Shown: in pieces, positions 51,354 to 60,668 of the stretch
How the letters are laid out: each line of letters opens with the position of its first letter
Numbering within the stretch: the first letter of the stretch is position 1
Source of the DNA: Lachnospiraceae bacterium
Lineage (GTDB): Bacteria; Bacillota; Clostridia; Lachnospirales; Lachnospiraceae
Reading direction: 5' to 3'
Length of the DNA stretch: 64,000 nt
Assembly (NCBI GenBank): GCA_028689585.1
Contig: JAQVCW010000019.1
Span: forward strand, 1-64,000
Translations under genes and position numbers: made by a program
Notes under the pieces: generated by a model
Databases searched by the model: none
What the model saw: the letters and a program-made list of their open reading frames with translations, nothing else
What the model was told of the DNA's origin: nothing

Positions 51354-51949
51354 TATTTTCTTCCCCCTTTCTGAGCGTTCTCCAGCTTCGCCTGCTCTTC
51401 CTGTACTGCCCTTTCATAGGCTTCTGCTTCCTCTTTTGCTTTTGCAGCTTCTCTTTCCTGCAGTTGTGCGTCACTCAGACGAAGGTCACCGCACATCGTG
51501 ATCAGCATTCCAAGCTGAACCAGCGTAATGATAGCGAAACTGAGTATCAGCGCGAAGTAAGGAATATACATCGGAAGGCCCAGACCAGGGGAGGTCTGAC
51601 CGGAAGTAATCTGCATCTGGAATAAACTCCAGGACTCTTTAAACATAATTGCGGAGAAGAGTGTAACCAGCGCTTTTGCCACAATCTGAAGCACCAGCCT
51701 GGCTTTTCCTTTTAATTTGTCAACCAGAGCAGTCACTGAAATCTGTGTACCATCTCTAAGTCCTTTTTCCGTACCAAGAAGTACCATATAAACCATGCAG
51801 TATTTCGCTGCTTCCTCAAAACCGGTAACCGGGATTTTTGTAATATTCCGGTTTACCACCTGGATAAAAGCTGCCAGCACCATAATCGCAAAAGTAGCAA
51901 CCATGATAATATCTTCGATTTTCTGGCAGATATTCAATGTTTTTTTCAT
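51353..51949 (-). CDS. TRAP transporter small permease subunit (DctQ) with charged tail
   Basis: Starts MKKTLNICQKIED five bases after GGAGG; longer readings start inside or before that site. It has four membrane helices and the DctQ hallmark (VVNRNITKIPVTGFEEAAKYCMVYMVLLGTE is the loop and third helix region). After the last helix come about 45 extra residues, almost all Glu, Lys, Ala, Gln and Arg, predicted to be a cytoplasmic coiled coil and not usual for this family. Works with the overlapping dctM gene. Confidence 0.9.
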   Translation of the reverse strand: MKKTLNICQKIEDIIMVATFAIMVLAAFIQVVNRNITKIPVTGFEEAAKYCMVYMVLLGTEKGLRDGTQISVTALVDKLKGKARLVLQIVAKALVTLFSAIMFKESWSLFQMQITSGQTSPGLGLPMYIPYFALILSFAIITLVQLGMLITMCGDLRLSDAQLQEREAAKAKEEAEAYERAVQEEQAKLENAQKGGRK

Positions 51950-51991
51950 CTTATCCTCCATGCTTAAAGACTCGGAGCCCATTTGCAAATG

Positions 51992-52070
51992 GAACGTCAG
52001 TCCATCTTAAATCTGCTTTTAGTAAATGGACTGACGCTACATGTTAAGTTTTCATAGAAAACCTGACACA
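51992..52070. repeat. Dispersed two-hairpin element, diverged full copy between dctP and dctQ
   Basis: Outer arms are CAGTCCA/TGGACTG where the other copies have CAGCCCA/TGGGCTG, a compensated change. The second hairpin (TGTTAAGTTTTC arm) keeps most pairs. The element ends about 35 bases before the dctQ ribosome site. Confidence 0.85.
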
Positions 52071-52126
52071 CTCACAGACGGACTCCGGATTAAATTCATT
52101 TTCTGTATAATGTTGGAATGCTGATT

Positions 52127-53125
52127 TTACTGAACAGATGCAATTGCATCATCTACAGCAGTCTGCCATGCAGGATCAAAGGTGAAGCCTTCTTTTTCTG
52201 CCTGTGCTTTGTATGCTTCCTGAAGAGCTGCAGTGTCGATATCATGGAAGGTCACGCCTTCTGCTGTCAGTTTTTCTTCTGCTGCAGTGTTCTCATCTAC
52301 CAGATACTGTCTTTCTGCATTGCAGCCTTCCTGAACTGCTGCCAGGAACGTATCTCTCATATCTTCCGGAATTTTGTTCCATGCGCTGTCAGACATGCAG
52401 AGCATGATGTATACAAATGCATGATTGGTTCTGGTGATATGTTTGGTAATTTCATAGAAACCATTGTTGTAGCAGTTGCAGATTGCATTTTCACAGGCAT
52501 CGATGGTACCCTGCTGCAGAGCGGTAAACTGATCGCCTGCTGCCATAGCTACCGGCATAGCGCCGAATGCGGTAAATGCTGCCTGATGATATTTGTTTTC
52601 CATGGTACGGATAGTTACACCCTTGAAATCATCAATGGATTCGATTGGATCCTTTGAGAATACATTACGGAAACCGGATTCCATATAGCCGATTACGTGG
52701 AAGCCCTGTTTTTCTGCTGCTGCTTCGATCAGATCACCTACCGGTCCGTCCACTGCTGCATGCGCTTCGTCTGCGTTTGCCCACAGATAAGCCTGATCCA
52801 GAATAGCCATCTCCGGAATGAAGTTCGTCAGTACGGAGTTTGCTGAGGTAGCGATATCCAGGTTGTTGCTCATGGTCAATTCCATCATGTCACGTTCTCC
52901 GCCCAGAGCACCGCCCGCAACTACATTGATCTTAATCTTTCCTTCGGTAGCCTTGTCTACTGCTTCTGCCACTGCCTGTCCACCTTTTACATAAGGGGAA
53001 CCATCCGGATCTACGAAACCAATCTGAAATGTGATGGTGTCATCTGCCATCGCTGCGGTACCTGCCGCCATACTGCCTGCCATTGCTGCTGCCAATGATA
53101 ATGCTACTAATTTTTTTGTGTTCAT
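52127..53125 (-). CDS. TRAP transporter substrate-binding protein (DctP)
   Basis: A 332-residue secreted protein with a signal peptide cut near AMA-DDT and no lipobox Cys. The mature part has the TRAP pattern: FQIGFVDPDGSPYVKGGQ, GGALGGERDMMEL, then a carboxylate-binding Arg in TIRTMENKYHQAAF and FGAMPVAMAAGDQFTALQQGTIDACEN. It captures an organic or sugar acid for DctQM. Lacking a lipid anchor in a Gram-positive, it may rely on the membrane partner or be retained by its signal. It is followed by a hairpin element. Confidence 0.93.
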   Translation of the reverse strand: MNTKKLVALSLAAAMAGSMAAGTAAMADDTITFQIGFVDPDGSPYVKGGQAVAEAVDKATEGKIKINVVAGGALGGERDMMELTMSNNLDIATSANSVLTNFIPEMAILDQAYLWANADEAHAAVDGPVGDLIEAAAEKQGFHVIGYMESGFRNVFSKDPIESIDDFKGVTIRTMENKYHQAAFTAFGAMPVAMAAGDQFTALQQGTIDACENAICNCYNNGFYEITKHITRTNHAFVYIMLCMSDSAWNKIPEDMRDTFLAAVQEGCNAERQYLVDENTAAEEKLTAEGVTFHDIDTAALQEAYKAQAEKEGFTFDPAWQTAVDDAIASVQ

Positions 53126-53166
53126 ACTCTTACTCTCCTTTGCTTTTCCTTTTATTTTTTTGTTTT

Positions 53167-54576
53167 TTACTTCTCCAGGTAATAATACTTCAGGTAACGC
53201 CGGAATTTCTCCTGGTAAATTTCCGCATTGTCCGGATTTGGTTTTACGACCCTGCTGGGTTCTACAAAAAAAGCTTCTGCCTTTTTCACTCCCATCAAAT
53301 CCATTGCCAGTACCACAGCACCCATCAGCGATCCCTGCTGCACTTCATCAACTTCCATATCCTTTTGAAAGATATCCGCACACATCTGCGTCCAGGCTTC
53401 TGAATTCAGAATACCTCCGGACAATTTGATTTTTGTCGGCTCTTCGTTGATTTCTGTCAGCATCTGGTAGCAGTGGTAAATATTGAATAAGATACCCTCC
53501 TGCACCGCCCTGTACATATGCTTGATACCATGATGCGCCCGCAGTCCGCTAAAACCGCCTGCACGTTCATCCTCCCAGCCCGGACATCTCTCCCCGAATA
53601 CAAAAGGAAGAAAAACTGGGGTGTCTCTTGTATCTATAACACCTGACTCTAGGTCAGAATAAGAGATACCATTTCCAACTTGCTCTCTCAGCCAGTCAAT
53701 GCAGATACAGCATCCGGCTACCGCAGCACCGCTCATATAGGACTTCGGTGATAAATAACACCAGGTACTGGGTGTCTCCGGTATCAATGCTTCCGGTGTG
53801 GTCAGCCGGATGGCTCCGCTGGTGCCAACGGAAAAGGTCATAACCCCTTTTGCCAGGGCGCCTACTCCCACCTGGTTCAATCCCCCGTCCGAATTGGCCG
53901 GTACCACCGGTATTCCCGGCGAAATCCCCAGCAGCTTCGCTCCTTCTTCTCCCAGCGGATACATCTTTTCATACGAAATCAGTTCCGACAGACGATCTTC
54001 AGGAATTCCCGCTTCTTTCAATAAATCGGAGGCATAGGTCTTATGTTTTATATCCAACAGCCCGCTTCCGGATATCATGCATTGTGTTGCCACTCTTTTG
54101 CCTGTGAGACGGTAGGTATTATAAGAACCCTGTCCCATGATGTAGTAATCCTCCAGGCGGTAGCCCTGCTGCTTCAGCATCAGCAGTTTGAAAAATGGAT
54201 AGGTTGCATTTACCATGCATCCCGTGGTGTGATAATACCGTTTTACATAAGCTTCATCTTTTCTCAACTCTCTGCAAATATCAGAGGCTCCCGTATAAGA
54301 CCATGGGTAAACCGGAGTGACAGGTTTCATATCCTGACCGCACAGGCAAACGCTGTGCCATGCGGTACATAAAGACACCACATCCACTGACTGCCCCTGT
54401 AACACATTTCTGCCCGCCGCCATTGTTTTTTCATAAACGATGTCCGCATTATGCAGTGTTGCTTCCTCATACATCCTTCCATAAGCTTCTGTCCGGATCC
54501 GGGTTTCTTTGGTCTCCGTATCATAAACCATCGCTTTGGCTGAGGTCGTACTGGACTCTAAGGCAAGTATCCGCAT
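53167..54576 (-). CDS. FGGY-family carbohydrate kinase (gluconokinase-like)
   Basis: A 469-residue sugar kinase. ALESSTTSAKAMVYD is the first phosphate loop, NSDGGLNQVGVGAL holds the catalytic Asp region, FSVGTSGAIRL the second phosphate loop, and KLSGGILNSEAWTQMCADIF the adenosine site. Among FGGY types it looks nearest the gluconate/xylulose kinases. With gnd in the same cluster, forming 6-phosphogluconate is plausible. The 220-bp gap upstream is very AT-rich and probably holds a promoter. Confidence 0.85.
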   Translation of the reverse strand: MRILALESSTTSAKAMVYDTETKETRIRTEAYGRMYEEATLHNADIVYEKTMAAGRNVLQGQSVDVVSLCTAWHSVCLCGQDMKPVTPVYPWSYTGASDICRELRKDEAYVKRYYHTTGCMVNATYPFFKLLMLKQQGYRLEDYYIMGQGSYNTYRLTGKRVATQCMISGSGLLDIKHKTYASDLLKEAGIPEDRLSELISYEKMYPLGEEGAKLLGISPGIPVVPANSDGGLNQVGVGALAKGVMTFSVGTSGAIRLTTPEALIPETPSTWCYLSPKSYMSGAAVAGCCICIDWLREQVGNGISYSDLESGVIDTRDTPVFLPFVFGERCPGWEDERAGGFSGLRAHHGIKHMYRAVQEGILFNIYHCYQMLTEINEEPTKIKLSGGILNSEAWTQMCADIFQKDMEVDEVQQGSLMGAVVLAMDLMGVKKAEAFFVEPSRVVKPNPDNAEIYQEKFRRYLKYYYLEK

Positions 54577-54796
54577 ATCATATCACCCTTCTGTTTCATT
54601 GGTTTTTGCACAATTAAATATTTTTAATGTGAAAAAAGATTTTATTTCATTTAAATAATATTTTTTAATAAATAAATTATATCTTATTTTTTCCAATTTA
54701 TCAATTAGTAATATTTAACGTTCTTTATGTCATTTTTTTGTCTATTATTACAACAGCGCATCTGTCCTGCCTTTTTATCCCCCCTCAATTTGATTA

Positions 54797-55561
54797 TTAT
54801 TTTACAAGATATCCTCCGTCTACTGGAATTATTGCTCCTCCTAGATAGTCACTGGCATGGGATGCCAGAAAAATGCAGGCCCCTTTCATGTCATCTCCGG
54901 TACCCCAGCGGTTGGCCGGAATCCGATTTGTGATCTCCCGGTATCTTGGATTTGTTTCATCCAGAAGCGCCTCATTCATCTTCGTTGCCATGTAGCCCGG
55001 CGCAATTGCATTTACATTTACGCCGCGGGCGATCCAGTCATTGCTCATCTCCTTGGTCATCTGAGTCACGCCGCCCTTGGCTGCGGAATATGCCGGAACT
55101 GTCTGTCCGCCAAACCAGGAAACCATAGAAGCGATATTGATGATCTTGCCATAGCCTTTTGCCAGCATGATCTTTGCCGCCTCCTGGCAGAGGATAAATA
55201 CCGAATTCAGATTGACATTCATCACTTCATCCCAGTCTGTCAGCGGAAATACCTCCGCACTGTGTCTTCTCTGAATGCCATGCGCATTCACAATAATATC
55301 CAGATCCCCGCCCAGTGCCTCCAGGCATCCGCGAAATCCGCTGTAAACCTCTTCTCTGACTGCAAAATTTGTTTTGATTCCATGGCACACATATCCCTTC
55401 GCCGCAAATGCTTCCGCCACTTCATATACCTTATCTGAAGTTCCTGTGATTGCCACTTCGCAGCCGGCCTCCATCAGCCCTTCTGCCATTCCATATCCAA
55501 GTCCTCTGGTTCCTCCTGTTACGATTGCTTTCTTTCCTTCGATGTTAAATAAGTCATGCAT
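54797..55561 (-). CDS. kduD: KduD-like short-chain dehydrogenase, second copy
   Basis: A 254-residue SDR closely related along its full length to the one at 45069-45836: same TGGTRGLGYGMAEGLMEAG opening, Ser in INIASM, YSAAKGG, RIPANRWGTGDDMKGACIF and VDGGYLVK. Duplicated KduD-like enzymes in one cluster may handle different keto sugar acids or opposite directions, for example gluconate/5-ketogluconate and deoxy-keto forms. It lies between the enolase-family dehydratase and the kinase. Confidence 0.85.
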   Translation of the reverse strand: MHDLFNIEGKKAIVTGGTRGLGYGMAEGLMEAGCEVAITGTSDKVYEVAEAFAAKGYVCHGIKTNFAVREEVYSGFRGCLEALGGDLDIIVNAHGIQRRHSAEVFPLTDWDEVMNVNLNSVFILCQEAAKIMLAKGYGKIINIASMVSWFGGQTVPAYSAAKGGVTQMTKEMSNDWIARGVNVNAIAPGYMATKMNEALLDETNPRYREITNRIPANRWGTGDDMKGACIFLASHASDYLGGAIIPVDGGYLVK

Positions 55562-55613
55562 ATCTGTTTTCCTCCTTGGTTTGTTGTTTTGGTTGGTTTT
55601 GTTTGTTGATTTT

Positions 55614-56861
55614 TCACGGAGTCTGCAAAGAACCGTCCCTGTTTCTGGTTTGTGTCCAGGTGGTCACCGTATTTTCACAGGGATATTTCGCAGCTTCCTC
55701 CTCATCCAGTTCTATGCCAAGGCCCGGCTTATCATTTGCATAGACGTAACCGTCTTTAAATTCCGGAAGTCCGTGAAATACCTCCAGCAGAGCGCCATGC
55801 GGCCCTTTCAGATCCTGGATCACAAAATTCGGCGGCTCGATGCCGGACCATTCCTGTACGCCAAAGTTCTGCGCCGCCAGGTCAATGTGAATATTCGCAG
55901 CATGAGCCAGCGGACACATATCCCCAGGGCCATGCCAGGCCGTCCGGACACCAAACTGCTCTGCAAAAATCTGCAGCTTTCGGGCCGGTGTGATGCCCCC
56001 CACCTGAGAAATGTGAACCCGGATAAAATCAATCAACTGCTCGCTGATCAGCCGTTTCCATTCCTGGCAGTTGTTAAACAGTTCTCCCTCTGCCAGCGGA
56101 ATGCCGGTCTGTTCCCGCAGACGGCGGAACCAGGACAACTGCTCCGGGGGAAGCGGATCTTCCAGAAAAAACAGATGGAATGGTTCCAGCGCTTTTGCCA
56201 GACAGATCGCTTCTGCGGGCGCGATCCGCTCATGGACATCATGAATCAGTTCAATTTCGTCCCCCGCCTTTGCCCGGATCCCTTCAAATAATTTCACCGT
56301 ATCCCGAAGATAGGCCCGGCTGTCCAGATATACCCCCGCGCCCGCTCCATGAGGTGCACTGTCCGGAGCCGCCTGATAACCGCCGCCTCCATAGCCGCCG
56401 CACTGGCAGCGCAGATGGCGCAGTCCCATTTCCCGGAACCGTTCTATATTTTCGCATATTTCATTCAGATCCCTTCCATCCACATGGCGGTATACCGGCA
56501 CCCCTTCTCTTACCTTTCCGCCGAAAAGCTGATAGAGCGGCATCCCTGCCATTTTCCCTTTGATATCCCACAGCGCCATATCCACACCGGAAATCCCGTT
56601 GTTTTCGATGGGCCCATTCCGCCAGTATGCATTCTGATGCATGAGCTGCCAGTTTTCTTCAATGGCCGCCGCCTCCCGGCCCACCAGCAGCGGACGAAGA
56701 TATTCCTCCACCAGATGCTTCACCGCCAGATGCCGATACGCAAAAGTACCGCATCCCAGCCCGTACAATCCGGGCTGATCCGTATCCACCTTAATCACCA
56801 CCAGATTGATGCCCTCCGGCGCCGTACAGATCACCCTGATGTCTTTGATTTTGACTCCCAT
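55614..56861 (-). CDS. Enolase-superfamily sugar-acid dehydratase (mannonate dehydratase/RspA-like)
   Basis: Starts MGVKIKDIRVICTAPEG after GGGAGG; the longer frame to 56921 overlaps an operator. A 415-residue TIM-barrel enzyme with metal ligands in LIHDVHERI, FFLEDP and LAEGE, and the catalytic His in TAWHGPGD. AYWRNGPIENNGISGVDMALWDIKGK is typical of the ManD/RspA group, which dehydrates mannonate or gluconate to 2-keto-3-deoxygluconate; some members have other uses. A regulator operator lies 50 bp upstream, so this is probably the first regulated catabolic gene. Confidence 0.87.
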   Translation of the reverse strand: MGVKIKDIRVICTAPEGINLVVIKVDTDQPGLYGLGCGTFAYRHLAVKHLVEEYLRPLLVGREAAAIEENWQLMHQNAYWRNGPIENNGISGVDMALWDIKGKMAGMPLYQLFGGKVREGVPVYRHVDGRDLNEICENIERFREMGLRHLRCQCGGYGGGGYQAAPDSAPHGAGAGVYLDSRAYLRDTVKLFEGIRAKAGDEIELIHDVHERIAPAEAICLAKALEPFHLFFLEDPLPPEQLSWFRRLREQTGIPLAEGELFNNCQEWKRLISEQLIDFIRVHISQVGGITPARKLQIFAEQFGVRTAWHGPGDMCPLAHAANIHIDLAAQNFGVQEWSGIEPPNFVIQDLKGPHGALLEVFHGLPEFKDGYVYANDKPGLGIELDEEEAAKYPCENTVTTWTQTRNRDGSLQTP

Positions 56862-56909
56862 CACAGCCTCCCTCGCTTTCTTAAATATAATAATTTTTAT
56901 TTTCAGCAT

Positions 56910-56922
56910 CTTGTCTGACAAG
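56910..56922. promoter_or_regulatory. GntR-type operator upstream of the dehydratase
   Basis: The perfect palindrome CTTGTCTGACAAG occurs here and at 57820-57832 before the FCD-GntR gene, followed by TTA in both. It fits the FadR-subfamily operator style. Confidence 0.7.
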
Positions 56923-56944
56923 TTACCGTTTTGATAAAGACAGC

Positions 56945-57125
56945 TTTCGCTGCCCGTTATCTCTGCTGTTTCTCTCTGCTGTTTCTATTCTTTGCGCTGC
57001 TTCTGCGGCTTCCGTTTTCTCTGCAATTTCTGTTCTCTCTGCGATTTCCGTTCTCTGCAATTTCTATTCTCTCTGCGGTTTCTATTTTCTCTGCGTTGCT
57101 TCTGCAATTTCTATTCTCACCGCGG
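56945..57125. repeat. Imperfect low-complexity repeats (CTCTGCGATTTC type)
   Basis: About ten loose copies of TTCTCTCTGCGGTTTCTATT-like units of 13-20 bp, directly downstream of the GntR gene. Open frames across it have no ribosome site. Confidence 0.6.
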
Positions 57126-57133
57126 TTTCGCCC

Positions 57134-57808
57134 CTACAGGTTCAGCCGGTCAATACCGCTCTGCATGTGTTCATACATCATTTCCTTCGCCATCAGGCCA
57201 TCCCTGTCCTTTACCGCCTGGAGAATGCGGCTGTGATACTTCAGTCCTTCCTGATAGCCAAACAGATCATTCATCTTTTCGTGGTAATCCACAGTCTCGC
57301 GAAATACCTGTGCCATACTTTTTTCCAGCAGCGGATTCCCGGAAGAACGGACAATTGCCTCATGGAACTTCAGATCCGCCTGGACAAACTGCTGCTTCGA
57401 TCCAAAGCTCTGCTTCATCTCCTCCAGATAGTGTTCCAGTACCGGTACCAGCTCCGGCCCTTTCTGCTTCACCGCAAGATAGCAGGCTTCCGGCTCCAGG
57501 ATCTGCCGAAACTCCAGCACCTTCGCTATATCCCTGCAATCCCGTACCGTGATCACATCTTCAAAATTGCCCCAGCTATGCACATCTGAATTAATCAGAT
57601 AAGTGCCTTTCCCATGCACACTTTCCAGCGCTCCGATGCCGTTCAGATGCTGAATCGCAGTGCGTACACTGGCCCGGCTGACTCCAAGCTCTCTGGTAAG
57701 CTGATTCTCGGAGGGGATTTTCTCCCCTTTTTTCCATTCACCCGCTTCAATATTCCGTCTTAGATACTCGATGATCTGGTTCGTTACATTAATTCGTTCT
57801 TTTTCCAT
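57134..57808 (-). CDS. FadR/FCD-type GntR regulator of the sugar-acid cluster
   Basis: A 224-residue regulator. The winged helix includes KIPSENQLTRELGVSRASVRTAIQHL and GKGTYL. The C-terminal FCD domain has the metal and effector ligands spread over FRQILEPEACY, DLKFHEAIVRSSGN and LKYHSRIL (Asp and three His). It lies at the head of the cluster. A palindrome just after its own -10 and another before the dehydratase gene suggest it represses itself and the pathway until a sugar acid binds. Confidence 0.92.
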   Translation of the reverse strand: MEKERINVTNQIIEYLRRNIEAGEWKKGEKIPSENQLTRELGVSRASVRTAIQHLNGIGALESVHGKGTYLINSDVHSWGNFEDVITVRDCRDIAKVLEFRQILEPEACYLAVKQKGPELVPVLEHYLEEMKQSFGSKQQFVQADLKFHEAIVRSSGNPLLEKSMAQVFRETVDYHEKMNDLFGYQEGLKYHSRILQAVKDRDGLMAKEMMYEHMQSGIDRLNL

Positions 57809-57819
57809 GAAGCTTCCTC

Positions 57820-57864
57820 TTGTCTGACAAGTTAATTATACCTCAGCTTTTTTCTTTCGTCAAT
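57820..57864 (-). promoter_or_regulatory. Promoter and operator of the FCD-GntR gene
   Basis: Minus-strand TTGACG, 17-base spacer, TATAAT (57836-57841), then the palindrome CTTGTCAGACAAG (57820-57832) starting three bases after the -10. The layout implies blocking by the bound regulator. Confidence 0.75.
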
Positions 57865-58110
57865 TGCTAATTCTGTTTTTACCGTACATTTTTGTTTCTG
57901 CTTTTACTGTACATTTTTGTTTTTGCTTGTTTTTTTGTTTCTGCTTTTTACTGTTCGCTCCCGTTTACCGGATACGGTTCCCACCGTATCTGGCAGCACG
58001 CGATGGGATGCACGCAAACCGCAAATAACGCAGTTTTACGCTGCATTTCCCGGGATTTTGAGCAAAAACCGCTCAAAACTCCTGACGAAACAGCGGCGGG
58101 TGAATAGGAA

Positions 58111-58812
58111 CTACATAATACGGTCGGTTTTCATAATCACGTCAATGGATCTGACCGCATTATTATTATGCACTCTCAGCCAATGCCTCAGGCGCTCTTC
58201 GTCCTTATCAAAGATAGCCTGAATAATTTCCTGATGCTCCACAACTCCTGAAATATCTTTTTCACTGGATTGTTTTTTGAAAATATAATTGCTGTACATA
58301 AACGGATTCACACTGTGATAAAGATCTACCAGTTTTTTATTGCCGGAGCACTTCAGATACAGCTCATGAAATTCATTGTCCAGCATATAATTTTCCATGT
58401 ACAATTCCACATTGTTGTGGTCCGCATACCGCTTAATCACTTCCAGATGCTTGTTCACATTATCTGCCAGAGCGACGCGCAGCAATTTATTCAGTTGTAC
58501 CGCTTCAATAATTTCCTTGGTATAATACAGATCCATCATCAGACGAAGGCTGAAAATTTCTTTTGCATCCTCTTCGTTCATCGCCTTGATCTGCATCCCC
58601 TGACGCGGGAAATTCTCAACTACCTGTTCTGATAAAAGCCGATTCAGGGCGAGCTTTACCGGTGTCTCACTGGTTCCGTACTTATTTGCCAGTTCCTTTG
58701 CCTGTATCCTCTGTCCCGGGTGAAGCTCCTGTCTTATAATATCCAGCTTAATATTTTTTGCAATTGTATCTACCAGAGTTTCTTTTGCCTCATTTTCCTG
58801 TTTCTTTGCCAT
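58111..58812 (-). CDS. Second GntR-family regulator with FCD domain
   Basis: A 233-residue regulator starting MAKKQENEAKETL after GGGAGG. The winged helix contains RIQAKELANKYGTSETPVKLALNRLL; the FCD part has MLDNEFHELYLKCSGN and VVEHQEIIQAIFD. It shares the domain plan but little sequence with the regulator at 57134-57808. The 300-bp gap between them has a CCGGATACGG hairpin and a TTTTGAGC/GCTCAAAA hairpin but no gene. It may control part of the same cluster. Confidence 0.9.
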   Translation of the reverse strand: MAKKQENEAKETLVDTIAKNIKLDIIRQELHPGQRIQAKELANKYGTSETPVKLALNRLLSEQVVENFPRQGMQIKAMNEEDAKEIFSLRLMMDLYYTKEIIEAVQLNKLLRVALADNVNKHLEVIKRYADHNNVELYMENYMLDNEFHELYLKCSGNKKLVDLYHSVNPFMYSNYIFKKQSSEKDISGVVEHQEIIQAIFDKDEERLRHWLRVHNNNAVRSIDVIMKTDRIM

Positions 58813-58829
58813 GTATCCTCCCACCAATA

Positions 58830-58869
58830 TTTTCTATTTCCATCATGCATTTTCTATTTCCATCATGCA
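58830..58869. repeat. 20-bp direct duplication in the second regulator's leader
   Basis: TTTTCTATTTCCATCATGCA occurs twice in tandem between promoter and ribosome site. Confidence 0.8.
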
Positions 58870-58904
58870 CGGTGCAGCACATCGTCATATTTTTGAACGT
58901 ATTA

Positions 58905-58933
58905 ATTATAGTCTATCCATTTTCTTCCGTCAA
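58905..58933 (-). promoter_or_regulatory. Promoter of the second GntR gene
   Basis: Minus-strand TTGACG, 17-base spacer, TATAAT. The two hexamers and the GA-rich spacer closely resemble the promoter of the other GntR gene, but the CTTGTCTGACAAG operator is absent. Confidence 0.75.
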
Positions 58934-59006
58934 CGAGAAAACCCGCTGCTGAGATGTGAAAATGCGCCACCGGCGGCTGCCAGGTGACGCACTTGTATTA
59001 TATTTA

Positions 59007-60539
59007 CTACATTTCCGGCACTGGTGTCGGACGGCTGCTGTCCCAGGCGGTGTTCACATCGAACAGATCAGAGAGCATATCCGGATTATAGTACATCCGG
59101 TATCCGTCCAGATTTCTCCGGCCCTGGCGCATATAATTATCTCCATACTGCACCCAGTATTGAGAGGAATCCACATTGCAGAAGATATCAAATCCCTGAC
59201 TCTTGAAATAGGTGAAGAACTGATTATCACTGGTGTACGGCTGCCAGTCCCCGATATCCGCACCAAACGCGAAGATCAGCACATCCGTATCGCCTACCAC
59301 CGGCGCTACGTTGTTCAGCCAGCGCTCTGTGTCGGTCACGGTGGAGTCATATCCATAGGCTACCGGGTTAATGTGGCCCCAGGTATGACTGGCAAATTCC
59401 CAGCCATCCGCCTTCATGGCATTGGCCACTGCTGTCGCCGCATCCACATCTGCCTGCCAGTCAAAATCCGGATTCTCATCAAAGAACTTCTGCTGATACT
59501 CGGTCACACGGCTGGCTTCTCTGGTCTTGTATACCTCGTCGGTACGATAGCCCAGAACTCCCTCATAGCCGGTCAGCGCCAGAATGCCCTTATGTCCATG
59601 ATAGGAAAAATCCGGATGCTCCTTGACAAAGGTATCAATCAGCGGAACCATATCATAATCTCCGATGGACGTGCTTCCGTCGTCTTCAATATAGGTGTTT
59701 TTCACTTCACCGTTTTCATCCACGATCAGCTTATCTGCAAATCCGTCGCCTCCCATGTAATGATAGTAGCTCACATCATCCTGAGACAGCACAAATGGCT
59801 TTTTCCCCTCCGGCAGATAAATCTCTTTTCTGGATACGGTGCCGTCATCATTTATGGTGCACATATCATGCAGGCTGACCATCACAAATCCCTTATCATA
59901 CATTTGCTGAATAATACTGTTAAACTCGGAAATCGTGGTCATAACCTGATTGTAACCGCCCTCTTTGCTGTCTCCGTCAAAAGCTTTGTCGGTATCCTTA
60001 ACCAATGTATGGAAAAACACATGGGTAACCTGATCCAGCGGATAAGACACACAGGAATCTTTCGCAGTCTGATATCCTGCCACAGCACTCTGCAGCTCAG
60101 TGTTGGAAGAGTAATCCGACGCAGACTGCAGCAGAGCCATCGCCCCGTCATAGTCATATTGTGCCGCCATCAGATTCGCACTGTCCAGTGCCTCATTACC
60201 GGTCACTGCCGTGCCGGCGCCTTCCGCTGCGGCCTGTGTCTCCGCTCCGTTTGCTCCTGCCGCATTTTCTTCAGTAACAGCAGAACCGCCTTCTCCTGCT
60301 GCCTCCGTTACCAGGTTCTGTGCTGCTTCCGTAATGCTGCCTTCTCCCAAAGCACCTTCCGTCTGCACCACTGCACTGTTTTGTTTTCCTTTCGACTGCT
60401 TCAGTACTACTTCTCTCACCAGCACCACTGCCAGCGCAATGACTACCAGTAAAAGCAGTACAATAATGCATTTCATGATCAATTCATTTCTTCTGCGTTT
60501 TGCCCGCCGCTGTGAAATTCGCTGTTCTCTTTCATCCAC
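59007..60539 (-). CDS. Membrane-anchored polysaccharide deacetylase-like protein
   Basis: A 510-residue protein starting at a GTG. A basic N-terminus precedes one membrane helix (residues about 22-42), then an Ala/Glu/Gly-rich linker, a short helical region, and a NodB-type deacetylase domain outside the cell. Metal and catalytic residues appear in FVLSQDDVSYYHYM (Asp-Asp) and ASHTWGHINP (His-x3-His). It probably trims acetyl groups from cell-wall or capsule glycan. It lies 130 bp after a close paralogue. Confidence 0.82.
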   Translation of the reverse strand: MDEREQRISQRRAKRRRNELIMKCIIVLLLLVVIALAVVLVREVVLKQSKGKQNSAVVQTEGALGEGSITEAAQNLVTEAAGEGGSAVTEENAAGANGAETQAAAEGAGTAVTGNEALDSANLMAAQYDYDGAMALLQSASDYSSNTELQSAVAGYQTAKDSCVSYPLDQVTHVFFHTLVKDTDKAFDGDSKEGGYNQVMTTISEFNSIIQQMYDKGFVMVSLHDMCTINDDGTVSRKEIYLPEGKKPFVLSQDDVSYYHYMGGDGFADKLIVDENGEVKNTYIEDDGSTSIGDYDMVPLIDTFVKEHPDFSYHGHKGILALTGYEGVLGYRTDEVYKTREASRVTEYQQKFFDENPDFDWQADVDAATAVANAMKADGWEFASHTWGHINPVAYGYDSTVTDTERWLNNVAPVVGDTDVLIFAFGADIGDWQPYTSDNQFFTYFKSQGFDIFCNVDSSQYWVQYGDNYMRQGRRNLDGYRMYYNPDMLSDLFDVNTAWDSSRPTPVPEM

Positions 60540-60668
60540 TATTCCATTTCTCCCCTTTTTATTTTCTTAGCTGCTGTTTAATCCCATCACAGCAATCGTA
60601 ATTATTATCGTATCATATTTTCTATTAGGATACCATAAATAATTTATTAATATTCCTTAAGTCCCCGG

